Assembly (NCBI RefSeq): GCF_036625195.1
Contig: NZ_JAZKUG010000001.1
Coordinates: 558,001 to 622,000 of the forward strand
From: Accumulibacter sp.
GTDB lineage: Bacteria > Pseudomonadota > Gammaproteobacteria > Burkholderiales > Rhodocyclaceae
Reading direction: 5' to 3'
DNA length: 64,000 bases
The notes beneath the pieces were generated by a model, which searched no databases, was not told the origin of the DNA, and saw nothing but the letters and a program-made list of their open reading frames with translations. A program made the position numbers and the translations under genes. How positions within the stretch are numbered: position 1 is the first letter of the stretch; each line of letters starts with the position of its first letter. Shown here one piece after another: positions 62,218-64,000 of this stretch.

Positions 62218-63809
62218 CAGGTCAACCCGACGCACTGCAGGAGGAAGGAGCGGTCGGAGAACTCCCAGTTGATCCCTCGGCGGACCACGTTGAACGCGTC
62301 GACGCACCGCAGGTTGCTGCCACCATAGGCTGAAAGGCAACCCACGTAACCTGCCTGCCGCACCAGATCAAGACGCTCCGTGGTCATGTGCTGCCGGCCA
62401 CCGTACGGATAGGCAAAGACGCAGTCCTGCAGGGCCAGTTCGCGACGCAGGTCGGACAGCGAGCGGCACAGCTCGTCCCAGACCACTTCTGCCGGCTCGC
62501 TGGCGCAGTCGATATGGCTGACGGTGTGCGAACCGATCGTGAATCCGGCCGCCTGCATCTGCCGCAGATGCTCCCATTGCATCACGGGAAGCGGCGGATT
62601 GCCACGCCGGATGTCGTGCGCGAAGCGTTGATCGCTATTGACGATTCCGGTGGCAACGAAGAAGGCTGCCGGAACCTGATGTCGCAGCAGACTGGGCACC
62701 GCATTGACATAGTTGTCGAGGTAGCCGTCGTCGAAGGTGACGCAGACCAATGGCTTGGACGATCGCGGAATCGTCCGGCACGCCAGGACTTCAGCGAGGG
62801 AAATTACGCGGCAATGCTGTCGCAGCAACGACATCTGCCGCTCGAACTGCTCGATCCCGACACTGAGGTTGTCACGCACGGAGTCCGTCACCCGGTGGTA
62901 GAGGAGAACGGTGATCCTTGGCGGGAGAAGCATGTACGCGCCGAGCTGCCAGCTGCGGCAAGCGGCAACACTGAAAGCGGTTTTGACCAGGCGTCCAGCA
63001 AGCGACCCCCTGACGACATCCGTCGCTCCCAGCTTGCGTCGCAGTGCCGCCATCTGCACCAGGGTCGGCTTGCGGTAGGTTCTGCCCCCTGCAGGCTGGG
63101 GCGTTGCCGGACGACGTCCGGCAACGATTTCGCCGACGACATCGCGCATCAGCTCGACACCGACCTCATCGAGGCGCAACTGCAACCCACGCAAGCTCGA
63201 ATGCTTCTCACGTTCGACCACCGCCTCGGCCGCCACCTCGCCGGTGTCGAGTTGGTCGTCGACCCAATGAACGGTACAACCCACCGCGTCTTCATCGTTC
63301 CACAGTTCCCAGAAAGCTGGCGGCATGCCGCGATAGTCCGGGACCTTCCCCTTGTGCAGATTGATGGTGCCCGCCGTCGGAAGGGCAAAGAGCGCTCGCC
63401 GCAGAATCGGGGCAGCGAGTGACAAGCCGACGTGTGGCGCAAAATCCCTGACCGCGGCCAGCGCTTCGCTGCCGTGGATGTCGGCCACGTGCAACACGCG
63501 AACGTTCGGTCGCGCGGCCAAAGCCGACGCTGAGAACTCGTGTCCAGGAGCCGGCGGTACAACGGGGCTGCCGGCGGGTCGAAGCCGCTGCCAGAGGTCT
63601 GCCAGCTGATACGGCAGCCAGCGCCAGCCGTTGCGCCGCAGGTTGCGCCACTGGCTGCGCCAGACTTGGCGGACGCTCTTCGCCGGGGAGTGAACGAGGA
63701 TCAGCCAGGACAGACCCGCAAGGGAACGATCGATCTCGACGATACCCTTGCGCACCGAGTAAGCGAGGTTGCCGGTATAAACGACCAAGCGTCTCTGCTG
63801 ATTGTCCAT
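62217..63809 (-). CDS. Formyltransferase-polysaccharide deacetylase fusion protein
   Basis: The 530-residue protein has two enzyme domains. Residues about 1-250 resemble formyltransferases: the Asn-His pair in TINLHKGKVPDYRGMPPAFWEL and the aspartate in WVDDQLDTGEV fit the catalytic triad. Residues about 285-530 form a NodB deacetylase (VLLYHRVTDS, VTFDDGYLDNYVNAVPSLL, GSHTVSH, FAYPYGGRQHMT). It could deacetylate and formylate the same amino sugar, though the two reactions act on different pools; this is inferred. It is the first complete gene of the operon visible here. Confidence 0.82.
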   Translation of the reverse strand: MDNQQRRLVVYTGNLAYSVRKGIVEIDRSLAGLSWLILVHSPAKSVRQVWRSQWRNLRRNGWRWLPYQLADLWQRLRPAGSPVVPPAPGHEFSASALAARPNVRVLHVADIHGSEALAAVRDFAPHVGLSLAAPILRRALFALPTAGTINLHKGKVPDYRGMPPAFWELWNDEDAVGCTVHWVDDQLDTGEVAAEAVVEREKHSSLRGLQLRLDEVGVELMRDVVGEIVAGRRPATPQPAGGRTYRKPTLVQMAALRRKLGATDVVRGSLAGRLVKTAFSVAACRSWQLGAYMLLPPRITVLLYHRVTDSVRDNLSVGIEQFERQMSLLRQHCRVISLAEVLACRTIPRSSKPLVCVTFDDGYLDNYVNAVPSLLRHQVPAAFFVATGIVNSDQRFAHDIRRGNPPLPVMQWEHLRQMQAAGFTIGSHTVSHIDCASEPAEVVWDELCRSLSDLRRELALQDCVFAYPYGGRQHMTTERLDLVRQAGYVGCLSAYGGSNLRCVDAFNVVRRGINWEFSDRSFLLQCVGLT

Positions 63810-64000
63810 TGCCCCTGTCGATATCCCCAGTGATGTCGCCGCAGCGGAAGGCCAGGAACCCGAGGCGCACCCCATGCCACAGCAAGCCGCCTGGCACTCG
63901 CTGCCGGCAGGCAACACCATCGTCGCGTCTGTCCGCACTTGCGACGCCCGGCCAGGCTATCGTCCCCTACGGGCTGGCAGCCGGCTGCGCCATTCGTTTC
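63810..64000. other. Right-edge sequence without a recognised gene
   Basis: These 191 bases lie upstream of the formyltransferase-deacetylase gene. Frames through them show no known domain, and no strong promoter was seen. An upstream gene or promoter of the operon may lie beyond the edge. Confidence 0.4.

Overview
The window is GC-rich and almost gap-free. Its gene content looks like a motile betaproteobacterium of the Rhodocyclales type (Dechloromonas / Candidatus Accumulibacter relatives). This placement is inferred from FlhF/FlhG, FliA with a MotC/MotD-type stator, paired CheV proteins, a FecR-OmpA-CHASE2 cyclase operon and an exosortase-A (PEP-CTERM) type exopolysaccharide locus; it was not tested by search.

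Positions 1-14.1 kb hold flagellar genes. flgBCDEFG runs on the minus strand behind a good sigma-54 (-24/-12) site. flgA, flgM and flgN run the other way, with a near-perfect sigma-28 promoter before flgM. The block flhB-flhA-flhF-flhG-fliA-motC-motD is tightly overlapped on the minus strand. Positions 14.2-21.3 kb hold one chemotaxis operon (MCP-cheV-cheV-cheY-cheZ-cheA, minus strand), started by a sigma-28-like site and closed by a clear intrinsic terminator. Positions 21.4-25.1 kb hold a FecR protein, an OmpA lipoprotein, a CHASE2 adenylate/guanylate cyclase, and a fliW gene broken by an exact 14-bp tandem duplication. Tex follows at 25.4-27.8 kb on the plus strand.

From 27.9 kb to the end the window is a surface-polysaccharide region. 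A plus-strand block carries a giant VanZ-polymerase fusion, an asparagine-synthase homologue without the glutaminase cysteine, a glycosyltransferase and an FkbM methyltransferase. A complete insertion sequence (35542-37962, 14-bp inverted repeats, 8-bp target duplication) sits exactly on the fkbM stop codon. Its transposase fuses a DruA-like (DUF4338) domain to a Tn5/IS4-type DDE domain and appears to need a -1 frameshift on an A-rich slippery site. The rest (38.1-63.8 kb) is minus-strand: two flippases, DegT aminotransferase, ATP-grasp enzyme, methyltransferases, a kinase-like protein, an alpha/alpha-toroid protein, two polysaccharide deacetylases (one fused to a formyltransferase), the exosortase-A-type O-ligase, a CapK/PaaK-like ligase, a nucleotide-sugar dehydrogenase, several glycosyltransferases and two more asparagine-synthase-type amidotransferases.

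The polysaccharide genes probably work as one assembly line: nucleotide-sugar oxidation, amidation/amination/formylation/methylation, chain building by glycosyltransferases, export by Wzx-type flippases and polymerisation or ligation by Wzy/WaaL-type proteins. The exosortase itself and the initiating glycosyltransferase are not in the window and probably lie beyond position 64000. No rRNA, tRNA or CRISPR array was recognised.
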